64,000 bases of DNA from Nitrososphaeria archaeon (GTDB taxonomy: Archaea > Thermoproteota > Nitrososphaeria > Conexivisphaerales > DTJL01). Of the stretch, positions 52,305 to 61,680 are shown piece after piece. Position numbers and translations under genes: made by a program. The notes beneath the pieces were generated by a model. That model was given only the letters and a program-made list of their open reading frames with translations, was not told the DNA's origin and made no database searches. The stretch covers positions 1-64,000 of the forward strand of contig JARVJU010000006.1 in assembly GCA_029775965.1 (NCBI GenBank). Reading direction: 5' to 3'. Numbering within the stretch: the first letter of the stretch is position 1; every line of letters begins with the position of its first letter.

Positions 52305-53438
52305 TTGAACGCGTTCATAATAGGGCTAGGCGTATTCCTAACAATTCCATACGCAGCATGGTTCTTAATACTGATTAGGTACCTAGATAGTAACTATACC
52401 TCACCAACTCTTAAACAATATGCTCCAGCAGATGATGAAGTGTCTGTTATAATAGCTACAAGGAATGATGATGTCAGCTCATGTGTAAACAGCCTGCTGA
52501 GAAGCAGAGGTGTAAAAGAGATAATAATAGTTGATGACCATTCAGACGATCGAACTCTGAAACATCTGAAGGAAATAAGCTCAATTGATAATAGAATTAA
52601 ATTGCTTTATCTTAATTCGGAAGATTCAGGCAAGGCGTCAGCCTGCCAGCTGGGGGCTGATAAGAGTACCTGTAGCATTTTGCTCTTTATAGATGCTGAT
52701 ACTGTAGTAAATGACAATGCAATAGAAAGAGCTATCTCACTTCTTAAAGCTAATGAACTTGATGCCATATCACTAGTAGGATATCTGAGGTGCAAAGATT
52801 TTGATAAGGTAATTACCCCTTTCAGCTTTGCTCTGCTGAATGCACTTGTTCCTATTAAAGACGTTGCGAACACCAAAAAGAAGACAGGTTATTTCTTCGG
52901 CAGTTTTATCCTGATCAGAAGGGATTCGTATGTTAAGATAGGTGGTCATAGAGCTGTTAGGGGCTATATTCTTGAGGATAAGGCGTTAGGAGAGCTTGCA
53001 AAAGCTAGCAAGCTAAAAATAGCAATTGCACGGGGAGAAAATCTTGTATCAGCAGAGTGGGCACCAGGACTATCTGCAAACATTGAAGCTCTTAAAAGGG
53101 TGCTTGTGCCTTCTATGCATGGAAAAAAAGGATGGGCCCTTGCATCTTCTGTAGCTATAAGCCTGCTCTTTCTGCTCCCTCTTCTTACAGTCGCTCTAGG
53201 TTTACTGAATGCTTACTTTGCGTTCATAGGGTTCGGCTCTCTCTTTTTCGAGTTCATTTTCAATGCTTACGGCTCTAAAAATATAGGTGTAAGTGTACTT
53301 TACTCAACACTGTTCTTACTAGCAGAGGTGATTCTCATTATAGCATTCTGGAGGAGCCTATGGATTTCGTACAGAGGAGGTATTGTCAGATGGAGGGGAA
53401 GGGAATACAATTACACAGCTAAGCAAAAAATTTTGTGA
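52305..53438 (+). CDS. Family 2 glycosyltransferase, membrane-bound
   Basis: 377 aa. N-terminal span (IIGLGVFLTIPYAAWFLILI), GT-A domain with VSVIIATRND near residue 46, IIVDDHSDD, the DxD-type motif LFIDADTVV near 128, and LEDKALGELA near 220. Two or three C-terminal spans from about residue 280. Resembles hopanoid-glycosyltransferase/cellulose-synthase-like enzymes that act at the membrane on lipids or polysaccharide. TTG start. Ends 20 nt inside the converging molybdo-hydroxylase gene. Confidence 0.85.
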   Translation: MNAFIIGLGVFLTIPYAAWFLILIRYLDSNYTSPTLKQYAPADDEVSVIIATRNDDVSSCVNSLLRSRGVKEIIIVDDHSDDRTLKHLKEISSIDNRIKLLYLNSEDSGKASACQLGADKSTCSILLFIDADTVVNDNAIERAISLLKANELDAISLVGYLRCKDFDKVITPFSFALLNALVPIKDVANTKKKTGYFFGSFILIRRDSYVKIGGHRAVRGYILEDKALGELAKASKLKIAIARGENLVSAEWAPGLSANIEALKRVLVPSMHGKKGWALASSVAISLLFLLPLLTVALGLLNAYFAFIGFGSLFFEFIFNAYGSKNIGVSVLYSTLFLLAEVILIIAFWRSLWISYRGGIVRWRGREYNYTAKQKIL

Positions 53439-55437
53439 TCTGCTCATAAGGGATAGGAGTCTCATGTATTTCTTGATTGATCACATTTTCTATCGCCTTA
53501 ACCAGCGCTGGAGGGACTCCTATTGTAGGGCTCTCTCCCACTCCTTTAGCTTTATGCTCTAGTGCCGATGGAATCTCTGCCAATTTAACCATAACATGAG
53601 GTGCTTCAACAGCAGTAGGAAGTCCTGCGTCAGCTATAGAACCAACTAAAGGCTGACCGTCTTCATTGTATCTGGCAACCTCGTACAGAACCTGCCCTAC
53701 AGCCTGGATAGAGCCGCCTATCACCTGACTTTCTATCATAGCTGGATTTAGCGCTCTGCCAACATCGTAGTATGCCACTATTCTCTTAATCCTGATACCT
53801 TTTACAGTATCCCTTTCGACCTCGACAAGGTTGGCTCCTAAGCTTGTAGATTGGTCGCTCGGTGTGTAGAATACCTTTGCCTCATAATCCCCCTTTAACA
53901 ACTCATCAACAGAATAACTTCCATGCTTCGCTTTAACCTGATCCTTTATACGTTTAATCGCTTCTAGCAGAGCCATCCCACCCATTATTGCACTTCTGCT
54001 TCCCCAAGAGCCTACCCCTTCATCAAGCTCCTTTGTATCGCCTTTATGATATGCTATCTTACCTTCAGGCACATGCAGACTCTCTTGCACCAGCTTCTTT
54101 ACGAATCCCTCATGACCCTGCCCATGTGAACTCCCGCCCAGCCATACGTTAACAATTCCCTCTGAAACTTTTATCCTTGCTGATTCTCCTGGCTGGGCGG
54201 ATGAGACAAGCACAAAAGAAGAAAATCCGATGTTATTTGACCCTTTAACGTAACCTAGCTCCCTAGCTGCCTTTTGAAGAAATGGCTTTAGAGGATCAAC
54301 TTTGAGTCCTAAAGGAGATACAAACTGCTCTGATGCTGCATTTTCTAATCTTACTTCTACTGGGTCAATACCTGTTTCTTTAGCAACTGCATCCATCATC
54401 CTCTCAACAAAGAACGCTGCCTCAGGCCTTCCAGCACCTCTGTACGGACCTAGTGGTACCTTGTTTGTAAAGACCCCTCTTGCCTTAACATAAACATTCT
54501 TTATTGCATATGGTCCAGTTATCTGGTATCCTATGAACCTAGGAGCAAAAGATGCTATACCAACAGGATAAGCTCCTCCATCTACAAGAATATCCGATTT
54601 GATGCCAAGCACCTTTCCTTTAGCATCTGCATATACCTTCATTCTTGCCCTTGCCCCTCTTCCCTGATTGGTAGCCACAAGATGCTCCGACCTGCTTTCA
54701 ATCCATTTAACGGGCCTTCTCAGCTTCATTGAAGCATAGGCTGCTATAACATACTCCGGGTAGAGCGCACTTTTTGTACCAAAGGCTCCTCCTGTATCAG
54801 TCTGGATAACTCTTATACTATTTTTATCTATCCCGAGAGCTGTTGCCATTCCTCCTCTTATACTGTGTACCGACTGAGTGGATATCCAGACTGTCAGAGT
54901 CGACCCATCGTAATCAGTGACTACCCCTCTCGGTTCAATAGGGTTAGGGATTATCCTTTCATTTTTGAGTGTCTTCTCTATAACTATGCTTGCATCTTTT
55001 ATTTCAAAGTCCTTCCCCATCTCTACCTTACCAAACTCGTTAGAAGATGTGCCTGGATGTATGGGCTCAGAAATAAGCGCCTGCTCGGGGTCGACTACAG
55101 GCTTTAACGGTTCATATTCTACTTCTACAGAGTCTGCAGCATCCTCAGCCTCATACCTATCCTTGCCAAGAACTGCAGCTACAGGCTGCCCAACAAAATT
55201 CACACTCTGAGTTGCCAGGACAGGAAAGTTAATAGATTGTTCAGCCCCACCTCCTTCCCCGACTGATGGAAGAACAGCTTTAAGCTCATGACCTGTAATC
55301 TCACCCTTTACCCTTAGTATCCTGGCTCTTGCATAGTTGCTTCTTACTACTTTAAGATAGAGCATGCCGGGCAGATAGAAATCATCTACAAACTTACCTT
55401 TGCCAAGTATATAGCTCTGCATACCTTCTAATGCCAA
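53419..55437 (-). CDS. Molybdo-hydroxylase large subunit (xanthine dehydrogenase/CO dehydrogenase family)
   Basis: 672 aa. Residues 1-100 hold the a/b hammerhead domain (GKGKFVDDFYLPGMLYLKVV). The Mo-binding domain has TGGAFGTKSALYPEYV, GPYRGAGRPEAAFFVE, GSSHGQGHEGFVK, and the catalytic Glu in KGVGESPTIGVPPALV. The CO dehydrogenase active loop (AYRCSF) is absent, pointing to aldehyde oxidase or xanthine-type enzymes. It is somewhat short (about 770 is common) and the FAD and 2Fe-2S subunits are not adjacent. A shorter start at ATG 55422 (MQSYILGKG) is possible. Confidence 0.88.
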   Translation of the reverse strand: MALEGMQSYILGKGKFVDDFYLPGMLYLKVVRSNYARARILRVKGEITGHELKAVLPSVGEGGGAEQSINFPVLATQSVNFVGQPVAAVLGKDRYEAEDAADSVEVEYEPLKPVVDPEQALISEPIHPGTSSNEFGKVEMGKDFEIKDASIVIEKTLKNERIIPNPIEPRGVVTDYDGSTLTVWISTQSVHSIRGGMATALGIDKNSIRVIQTDTGGAFGTKSALYPEYVIAAYASMKLRRPVKWIESRSEHLVATNQGRGARARMKVYADAKGKVLGIKSDILVDGGAYPVGIASFAPRFIGYQITGPYAIKNVYVKARGVFTNKVPLGPYRGAGRPEAAFFVERMMDAVAKETGIDPVEVRLENAASEQFVSPLGLKVDPLKPFLQKAARELGYVKGSNNIGFSSFVLVSSAQPGESARIKVSEGIVNVWLGGSSHGQGHEGFVKKLVQESLHVPEGKIAYHKGDTKELDEGVGSWGSRSAIMGGMALLEAIKRIKDQVKAKHGSYSVDELLKGDYEAKVFYTPSDQSTSLGANLVEVERDTVKGIRIKRIVAYYDVGRALNPAMIESQVIGGSIQAVGQVLYEVARYNEDGQPLVGSIADAGLPTAVEAPHVMVKLAEIPSALEHKAKGVGESPTIGVPPALVKAIENVINQEIHETPIPYEQITKFFA

Positions 55438-55796
55438 ACGAGACTACCAAGACAACAATGCAAAATAAGATAGATTATAAGCAGTACTCCAAAAATGCGA
55501 TGTTGATGGCATATATCTACCAACTAACTATTAGCTTAGCGAACTGTCTTGCACCAAGAGCATCTTGTTCAATAATAGAGCATGCTAAGTTCCATTTCTA
55601 CGAATATTTTCTATCTCCACAAGCTGAAAGGATCATTCTGGCGTGACGTCCTCCACCGGATGAATAAGGTGGTCTTCTGCCCCATTTCCATTATAAAATT
55701 GGAGTCAGAGTTGTTGCCCTTTCGCATCCTTTAGCCAAGTAAGAAAAAATGCTACCTGCAACGGTTAAAAGACTGACTCTGCTCCATGCGAGTATC
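55438..55796. other. Intergenic region between divergent genes
   Basis: About 359 nt. It contains a TATA-like GATTATAAGC (read on the minus strand as GCTTATAATC, about 55474-55483) for the molybdo-hydroxylase and GGTTAAAAG about 27 nt before the TTG at 55797. The short ORFs called here have no family features. Nothing else seen. Confidence 0.4.
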
Positions 55797-56696
55797 TTGA
55801 ATATCAAATTTGGTGTACACACTGCAGTAGATATGAACCCTGAAAACATGAGGAGAGATATAGAAATGATCGGCTCGCTCGGTTTTGACGGCATATATGT
55901 TTCAGACAGCATAGGCTCTTCATATGATCCACTCGTGTTGCTTTCAGCGTTATCACAAATAACCAATAACCTTCGACTTGGAACCTGTGTATACCTTCTT
56001 CCACTCAGGCACCCGATAATAACTGCTAGGCAAGTGTCTACCTTGCAGAAATTAAGCGATGAAAGGATTATCTTTGGTGTCGGTGTGGGATGGAGAAAGA
56101 ACGAATTCGATTCTCTGGGAATAGATTTCGGTAGAAGAGGTACAATAGCTGACGAATCTATTCAGATATTAAGGCAAGCATGGCAGAAAGGGAGTGTAAA
56201 TTTTGATGGCAAATTTTACAAAATACACATCGAAGAAGTTGGGTCAAAACTTGGTGCATTGCCCTCAGTCTGGGTTGGAGGAAACAGTAAAGCTGCAATA
56301 AAGAGGGCCTGTCTTTTTGGAGACGGATGGATACCTACTGATATGACGCCCGAAGAATATGAATTGAACCTGCCTTTGATTAAAGATTATCTTGCTCGAT
56401 TCAATCGCGAACGCAGCGAATTCAGGCTTGCGTCGCATCTTATGCTTATACTTTCCGAAGAAAGGGAAAGGGCAGAAAATGTGGCTAGAGCAATGGCAGC
56501 CAATTTTTCATCTACCTTGGAGGAGATAAAACAGTGGGCCCTTGTGGGTAATACTGAAGATATAGTAGAAAGACTTGCATTGTATTCAAAAATTGGCGTA
56601 AGTTACCATATTCTATCCACTTGGGCTTACCCAGCTAAGGATGAAATTTTCAATATGCTGAAACTCTTCTCGAGAGAAGTCATTCCTTCTTTTTAG
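55797..56696 (+). CDS. Luciferase-like (LLM) flavin/F420-dependent oxidoreductase
   Basis: About 299 aa. LNIKFGVHTA at the start, then MIGSLGFDGIYVSDS, LRLGTCVYLLPLRHPIITARQV, FGVGVGWRKNEFDSLGIDF and VWVGGNSKAAIKRACLFGDG, all hallmarks of the LLM class, with F420-type tendency. TTG 55797 follows a TATA-like box at the right distance; the track start 55749 adds 16 residues not seen in the family. Hydride transfer to or from an unknown substrate. Confidence 0.85.
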   Translation: MNIKFGVHTAVDMNPENMRRDIEMIGSLGFDGIYVSDSIGSSYDPLVLLSALSQITNNLRLGTCVYLLPLRHPIITARQVSTLQKLSDERIIFGVGVGWRKNEFDSLGIDFGRRGTIADESIQILRQAWQKGSVNFDGKFYKIHIEEVGSKLGALPSVWVGGNSKAAIKRACLFGDGWIPTDMTPEEYELNLPLIKDYLARFNRERSEFRLASHLMLILSEERERAENVARAMAANFSSTLEEIKQWALVGNTEDIVERLALYSKIGVSYHILSTWAYPAKDEIFNMLKLFSREVIPSF

Positions 56697-56991
56697 TTTC
56701 ATTCTTCTCAATAGCATCTATCTTCCTTTGAACCAATTCTCTTTGTTTGTCTATGAAGTCCCTGTAGACTTTCAGAAGCTCCAACTGCTCTGGAGCTGTC
56801 CTCTTATCTATAGCCTTTAGTGTATCTGACATAACCTTCGTTGCCTCCTTTATCAAGTTGTCCAGCATACTGGCAACTTTTGGTGTTGTAGTACTGAGCT
56901 GCTTGTGCGCCATCTTAACAGTAGCATCCAGCAATTCTTTGATACTCTTTGCAGTTTCCTTTAGCTTGGCTTTTACCTCAGCAGAGCTCAT
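56680..56991 (-). CDS. Small helical coiled-coil protein
   Basis: 103 aa, almost wholly helical (KLKETAKSIKELLDATVKM, LLKVYRDFIDKQRELVQRKI), with a basic tail. No family recognised. Converges with the LLM gene by a 17-nt overlap. Confidence 0.5.
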   Translation of the reverse strand: MSSAEVKAKLKETAKSIKELLDATVKMAHKQLSTTTPKVASMLDNLIKEATKVMSDTLKAIDKRTAPEQLELLKVYRDFIDKQRELVQRKIDAIEKNETKKKE

Positions 56992-57042
56992 ATCTTATAT
57001 TTTACCGCTGGAGCTTAATAGACGTTATGCATTTACCAAAAG

Positions 57043-57360
57043 ATGGTAGATATGCCTGCAAAGGGAAACAAAGTTATAGCTGAGCTGAGCATCACACCCA
57101 TAGGAGAAGGAACAAGCGTCAGCAGATATGTAAAGATAGCACTTGATGAACTTCGAAAAAATAAGAAGCTGAGGATAGAAGTAAATCCTATGGGTACTGT
57201 GATAGAAGCTGATACACTCAGGGAAATACTTGATGCAGTTATGACTGCGCATGAAAGCTTATTCAATTCAGGTTTAAAAAGAGTAGATTTCATACTCAAA
57301 GTGGATGATAGAAGGGATAAGCCTAGAAGCATGGACGAAAAAGTAAAGGCGGTGCTCTAA
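57043..57360 (+). CDS. Thiamine-binding protein-like, MTH1187/YkoF family
   Basis: 105 aa. VIAELSITPIGEGTSVSRYV at residue 11, NPMGTVIEADTLREILDAV and VDFILKVDDRRDK are the MTH1187/YkoF marks. Proteins of this family form beta-alpha dimers or tetramers and bind thiamine-like ligands; the exact ligand is untested in archaea. ATG 57043 or 57052 may be the start. Confidence 0.85.
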   Translation: MVDMPAKGNKVIAELSITPIGEGTSVSRYVKIALDELRKNKKLRIEVNPMGTVIEADTLREILDAVMTAHESLFNSGLKRVDFILKVDDRRDKPRSMDEKVKAVL

Positions 57361-57418
57361 GAAACAGCCTGAGCAACAAACATATTATTATGTACTTTTT
57401 TATCTTTTTGAAAGAGCT

Positions 57419-58681
57419 ATGCGCCCCATCCTGCTAGCTTGCATAATTATCACTGTATTCATTCTGCATCAATCTATTGCTGCTTCTCAAGGAAGTGTTG
57501 TTATTGTGATAGAATTTACACAGTCAGTAGACCAAGGTTCACAGACACTGATTCAGCATGCTATACAGATGGCAAAATCATTGAACAGCAAGACGATTAT
57601 TATAGAGATGAATACTCCTGGTGGGTTATTGTATAACGCAGAAAATATAGTGACTGAAATACAAAATGCAGAGGCAGAAGGAATTAATGTATACACGTTT
57701 GTTCTTCCATCCGGCTGGGCAGCATCAGCTGGAAGCTATATCGCAATGGCAAGCAATGCAATATACATGGCTGACGGCTCTGCTATAGGATCAGCTACCC
57801 CGATAGTAGTTGGAGGCACATCTCTAGAACAGAATCATACAGAGAGCTTTATGATATCTTATATGATATCTCTGGCAGAAGCGCATGGGCGAAATGCTAC
57901 AGCTGCAGGATTGATGGTCTCCAAGGATGCTGCCTATACAGCTGATGATGCTGTAAAGTATGGTATAGCTGTTGCAAAGGTCGATAGCCTACAGCAACTT
58001 ATCTCTGTGCTTAACCTTGAAGGGGAGCAAACCGTTACAGTCTCTGCAAGCATATATGATAACTTTCTGTCTTTTTTGAGTGATGCAACTGTTGATGGAC
58101 TTCTGATGCTTTTAGGAGTAATAGCTATACTCTTGGACCTGTATCATGGGTCAATAGCTCTGACTGTTATAGGAATAATAGCAATCGTCCTTGGCTTGCT
58201 GGGCGCACAGCTGATCCAAGCTCCACCGGCTGCTCTTGCGATATTTGCTGTTGCAGGAGTGCTCATATTTTTGGAAGTAAAGACAGGGCATGGCTTATCA
58301 ATGCTTGCAGGGATAGTTTTGGCTCTATTCGGTATCTGGCTTTTAGCTGGCAATCAGACAGGCTATTCGCCATCTCCATTCGGATTTCTTCAATATTCCG
58401 TCTGGGGTATCACTGCAGGAGTAGCCTTCATAGGCTCTCTCTACCTGATACGATTAAGAAAGTCTGTGATGAAAGGACCAAAGGCAGTAGGCTCCCAGAC
58501 AGTTCTTGGTAAAACTGGGTACATGACGTCAGACCTATTTCCACCTGCATACGGTACAGCCAATATAGCCTCAGAAGACTGGACTGTAAAATCTGATATC
58601 AGCCTTAAAAAGGGGGACATGGTAAAGGCTATAGCAGTTGAAGGAGCTATTGTAACTGTCACAAAAGTTGAGGATGGATGA
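57419..58681 (+). CDS. NfeD-type membrane serine protease (ClpP/SppA-like)
   Basis: 420 aa. A signal-like hydrophobic N-terminus, then a ClpP-class protease: TIIIEMNTPGGLLYNAENIV near residue 60, nucleophile Ser in GWAASAGSYIAMASNAIYMAD near 98, catalytic Lys in SKDAAYTADDAVKYGI. Several spans follow from about residue 230 and an OB-fold NfeD tail. In Pyrococcus the 1510-N protease of this kind cleaves stomatin. It overlaps the next NfeD gene by 4 nt, and stomatin follows. Confidence 0.9.
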   Translation: MRPILLACIIITVFILHQSIAASQGSVVIVIEFTQSVDQGSQTLIQHAIQMAKSLNSKTIIIEMNTPGGLLYNAENIVTEIQNAEAEGINVYTFVLPSGWAASAGSYIAMASNAIYMADGSAIGSATPIVVGGTSLEQNHTESFMISYMISLAEAHGRNATAAGLMVSKDAAYTADDAVKYGIAVAKVDSLQQLISVLNLEGEQTVTVSASIYDNFLSFLSDATVDGLLMLLGVIAILLDLYHGSIALTVIGIIAIVLGLLGAQLIQAPPAALAIFAVAGVLIFLEVKTGHGLSMLAGIVLALFGIWLLAGNQTGYSPSPFGFLQYSVWGITAGVAFIGSLYLIRLRKSVMKGPKAVGSQTVLGKTGYMTSDLFPPAYGTANIASEDWTVKSDISLKKGDMVKAIAVEGAIVTVTKVEDG

Positions 58682-59085
58682 AGCTGGTCAGATTTTCTCC
58701 TCTTAGCATAATAGTTATCGCCTGTATAGTTTCTTTTGGTATTTTATGGATTGTACAAGGAGCATACAGAGTTGTTATACATGAAGCAGGAGGAGGGACA
58801 CTGTTTACTGTCGGGCTATTACTTATTATCATAGCTACTGGTCTAGCGTTAGGAATAAGTGCCACTAGTATCAAGAAGGTTGAGAAAAGGTACTATGACA
58901 TAAAAACTCTAGTTGGAAAGGAAGGGATAGTAAAGCAAAGTATCCCGCTTGGAGGTAGAGGTGTAGTCTATGCAGAAGGGGAGCTATGGACAGCGATGAG
59001 TGATACTGCTCTTCCTGCAGGTTCCAGAGTTAAAATAGTTAATATAGAGGGTGTTGTTCTAACTGTTAAAGGTAAGGAAGGGTAA
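58678..59085 (+). CDS. Short NfeD-like membrane protein
   Basis: 135 aa. Two spans (ISIIVIACIVSFGILWIVQG-like first, LLLIIIATGLALGIS second) and an OB-fold C-terminal domain (VGKEGIVKQSIPLGGRGVVY) of the NfeD type. It lacks the protease domain, as in split NfeD pairs. Sits between the protease and stomatin genes with no gap to stomatin. Confidence 0.82.
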   Translation: MKLVRFSPLSIIVIACIVSFGILWIVQGAYRVVIHEAGGGTLFTVGLLLIIIATGLALGISATSIKKVEKRYYDIKTLVGKEGIVKQSIPLGGRGVVYAEGELWTAMSDTALPAGSRVKIVNIEGVVLTVKGKEG

Positions 59086-59994
59086 ATGCTTGCATCATAC
59101 CTGCAAATAGCAGCTGCACCGTATTTTATCGCTGTTATTGCTTTCGTAATAATAGTGCTCCTTTTCCTGGCAAAGTCAGTAAAGATAGTTAAGGAGTATG
59201 AGAGGATAGTCGTTTTCAGGTTCGGTAGAGTATTGGCTGAAAAAGGACCGGGGTTGGTTCTCATATATCCGTTTATAGACCAGCCGAAAAGAGTGGACTT
59301 AAGAGAAAGATACATAACAATACCTCATCAGACATGCATAACTAAAGATAATGCGCCAGTAGACGTCGACTTCATAGTATATTTCAAGGTATTCAACGCT
59401 GCAGATTCCGTCGTTCAGGTGCAGAACTTTGAAGGTGCAGCAACTGGCATAGCTACAACTACACTGAGAGCAGTTATAGGAGATATAATACTGGATGAAG
59501 TTCTAGCAAAGAGAGAATCCATAAACGCAATACTTAGGACAAAACTTGATGAAGTGACTTCAAGATGGGGAGTCAAGGTTGCAAACGTAGAGATAAGAGA
59601 AATACTGCCACCTAAGAATGTGCAGGATGCAATGATCCTTCAGATGTCAGCTGAGAGGAGCAGAAGGGCACTGGTGACCGAAGCTGACGGAAAGAAGACA
59701 GCATCTATTACCGTGGCTGAAGGAGAAAAGCAGTCTAATATACTAAGGGCTGAAGGTGAGAGGCAGGCTGCTATTTTAAAAGCAGAAGGATACGCTCGCG
59801 CTTTAGAGACAATATTCGGGACTGCAAGTAAGATAGATGAGAAGACTATGCTACTGCAGTATTTAGATGCTTTAAAAGCGATAGGTTCTAGCCCTTCTAC
59901 TAAGTACATATTTCCGATGGAATTTACAAGTCTTATCTCGCCTATTCAGAAGTTTGTCAAGAATACCAATGGCTCTGAAAACGCAGAAGGTTAA
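59086..59994 (+). CDS. Stomatin/prohibitin (SPFH) family protein
   Basis: 302 aa. One N-terminal span (AVIAFVIIVLLFLAKSV), then the SPFH domain with IVKEYERIVVFRFGRVLAEKG and GPGLVLIYPFIDQPKRVDLR, a long coiled segment (EGEKQSNILRAEGERQAAIL), and PMEFTSLIS at the end. Partner of the NfeD protease in membrane quality control and lipid domain organisation. Operon order protease-NfeD-stomatin is the classical archaeal one. Confidence 0.93.
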   Translation: MLASYLQIAAAPYFIAVIAFVIIVLLFLAKSVKIVKEYERIVVFRFGRVLAEKGPGLVLIYPFIDQPKRVDLRERYITIPHQTCITKDNAPVDVDFIVYFKVFNAADSVVQVQNFEGAATGIATTTLRAVIGDIILDEVLAKRESINAILRTKLDEVTSRWGVKVANVEIREILPPKNVQDAMILQMSAERSRRALVTEADGKKTASITVAEGEKQSNILRAEGERQAAILKAEGYARALETIFGTASKIDEKTMLLQYLDALKAIGSSPSTKYIFPMEFTSLISPIQKFVKNTNGSENAEG

Positions 59995-59996
59995 TG

Positions 59997-60554
59997 TTAA
60001 TGAAAAGGGTCAGAGGGTAGCTCTCTTAAAAGACGTCTGATCTCTTCCTCTTCAGAATTAATTATCCTGCTGTTAAAATCTTCAGGTACCTCCTTTCCCT
60101 TGAACCATTGCCATATATACCACTTTACCACGGAGAGCTCTTCATCTGTAAGCTCATCTTTTCTGATGAATTTTTCTACAGCCTCCTTTACCTGCCTTGG
60201 AGCTACTGACAGCTGAAAAGGTATCTTATTCCTGCTCAAGAATTGTAACAGCTCTTCCGAAGGATCAAATACATCCTTCAATTCTACGGGAGTATAGTTG
60301 AATACACTATCTCCCCTAAGCTCTACCGCGAAGTACGGTTTTTTATTCTGAGATGCACATGTATTGCAAAGTACTCCTACAGCTTCCTTCCAAGGCAGCT
60401 CTATCCCTTTGGGCTGATAGCTAGGGTAATCCCACGTAGCCATTTTGTGCATCCTGACAAACTTGAATCCATCAGATTTTTTGAGCGCTATCCTGCAGTG
60501 TGAGCAGGAAGCGAGCTCCTTTAACTCTTCCTCTATTGTCATCTTCTTTGTCAT
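59997..60554 (-). CDS. Zinc-knuckle protein of unknown function
   Basis: 185 aa. CSHCRI near residue 17 and CNTCAS near 63 give two CxxC pairs about 45 apart, a likely zinc site. The rest is mixed helical (REEIRRLLRELPSDPFH tail). I do not recognise the family. Two nt from the stomatin stop in convergent direction. Confidence 0.6.
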   Translation of the reverse strand: MTKKMTIEEELKELASCSHCRIALKKSDGFKFVRMHKMATWDYPSYQPKGIELPWKEAVGVLCNTCASQNKKPYFAVELRGDSVFNYTPVELKDVFDPSEELLQFLSRNKIPFQLSVAPRQVKEAVEKFIRKDELTDEELSVVKWYIWQWFKGKEVPEDFNSRIINSEEEEIRRLLRELPSDPFH

Positions 60555-60606
60555 GTTAAGCCCAGCTCAGGCTGTAGAGTTTAGATGCTAAAATGCTCTC
60601 CTGAAT

Positions 60607-60918
60607 TTACTGTGGGGTTGAGCCTTCCGGCTTGTCATCCTTTGTTGCAGAAGTGGTTGTGCTTTGAGCAGCTGTTGTGGTGCTTCCTGTCTCCTGCTGT
60701 ATCTCTTTTTCTATTTCCTCTATAGGCTGTGGTGGAGGTGTAGTGGCAAGAGTATAGCCTATCCATGCAAGAATAGCTAGAATAGCTGCAACAGCCAGGA
60801 ACGCTGTTATCTCAAGTACTAAAAGCCCGCTGACAAAGAAGACCAACCATCCATACAGCACAATCCCCACGATACTTGCAACAAGTATACCCACACCCAA
60901 ACTTTGGTCTTTATTCAT
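60607..60918 (-). CDS. Small two-span membrane protein
   Basis: 103 aa. Two hydrophobic segments (GVGILVASIVGIVLYGWLVF and ITAFLAVAAILAILAWIGYT) followed by a Thr/Ser/Gln-rich acidic tail. No conserved catalytic residues. Lies between the zinc protein and the deacylase gene, all on the minus strand. Confidence 0.6.
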   Translation of the reverse strand: MNKDQSLGVGILVASIVGIVLYGWLVFFVSGLLVLEITAFLAVAAILAILAWIGYTLATTPPPQPIEEIEKEIQQETGSTTTAAQSTTTSATKDDKPEGSTPQ

Positions 60919-60979
60919 TATATTACCTTCCCTTCCACTATCTGTGCAAATCTGTTCTTATATACATATCCAAACTCGA

Positions 60980-61456
60980 TCACTCTACAGGCAGGTCTAT
61001 ATCTCTGCCTGGATATACTCTTGCAAGTATAGAGGCATCGAATGTTAATAAATGCCTTTCAGAGCCACCGCCTGCAAACACCTTCCCCTTTTCAAAGATT
61101 TTTCTATCTACGTAAACCTCAAGCCCATCTTTGCATCCGATTGGGGGTACTCCTCCAGCTGGATAGCCTGTGAACTCAAGCACCTCCTCCCTAGTTGCAA
61201 GACGTATCTTCTTTCTGCCTATCATTTTGGCAAGCTTGCTCTGCTTCACTCTACTCTCTCCTCCAAGTATGACAAGTACAGGCTTTTTACTTTCATCGAT
61301 GAAAAGTATGGATTTTACTATGTTGTTTACTTCTGTTCCTAGAGCATGTGATGCTGACAAGGAAGTCGCTCCATCCTTGACCTCTACTATGCTTGCATCA
61401 ATGCCTTTGCTTTCTATGAATTGCTGCAGTTTTTTATAGCCGGAGATATCATCCAT
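60980..61456 (-). CDS. YbaK/EbsC-family aminoacyl-tRNA deacylase
   Basis: 158 aa. TSLSASHALGTEVNNIVKS near residue 28 (the Lys that binds the substrate), KKPVLVILGGESRVKQSKLA, and TGYPAGGVPPIG near 95 are the YbaK/ProX marks. These edit mischarged Cys-tRNAPro and related tRNAs. Leaderless start is likely. On its own strand without partners. Confidence 0.9.
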   Translation of the reverse strand: MDDISGYKKLQQFIESKGIDASIVEVKDGATSLSASHALGTEVNNIVKSILFIDESKKPVLVILGGESRVKQSKLAKMIGRKKIRLATREEVLEFTGYPAGGVPPIGCKDGLEVYVDRKIFEKGKVFAGGGSERHLLTFDASILARVYPGRDIDLPVE

Positions 61457-61680
61457 AGACCATAGCCTCGCTTATATGATGTCATTTACACTTATCATTT
61501 CTAGTTTATAGAAATTGCTCCAGAAAGGTATAGTTTTATCAAGAGATAGATAGCTACAAACATTATTTACTCAACAGGAGCCAGAAATAGCTGACTGCTT
61601 TGTTTCTCCATTTATGCTGACCTGCAGACTGTAAAACATTTCCTTTAAATTTGACTGAATGAATAGATGTTGCTAGGACT

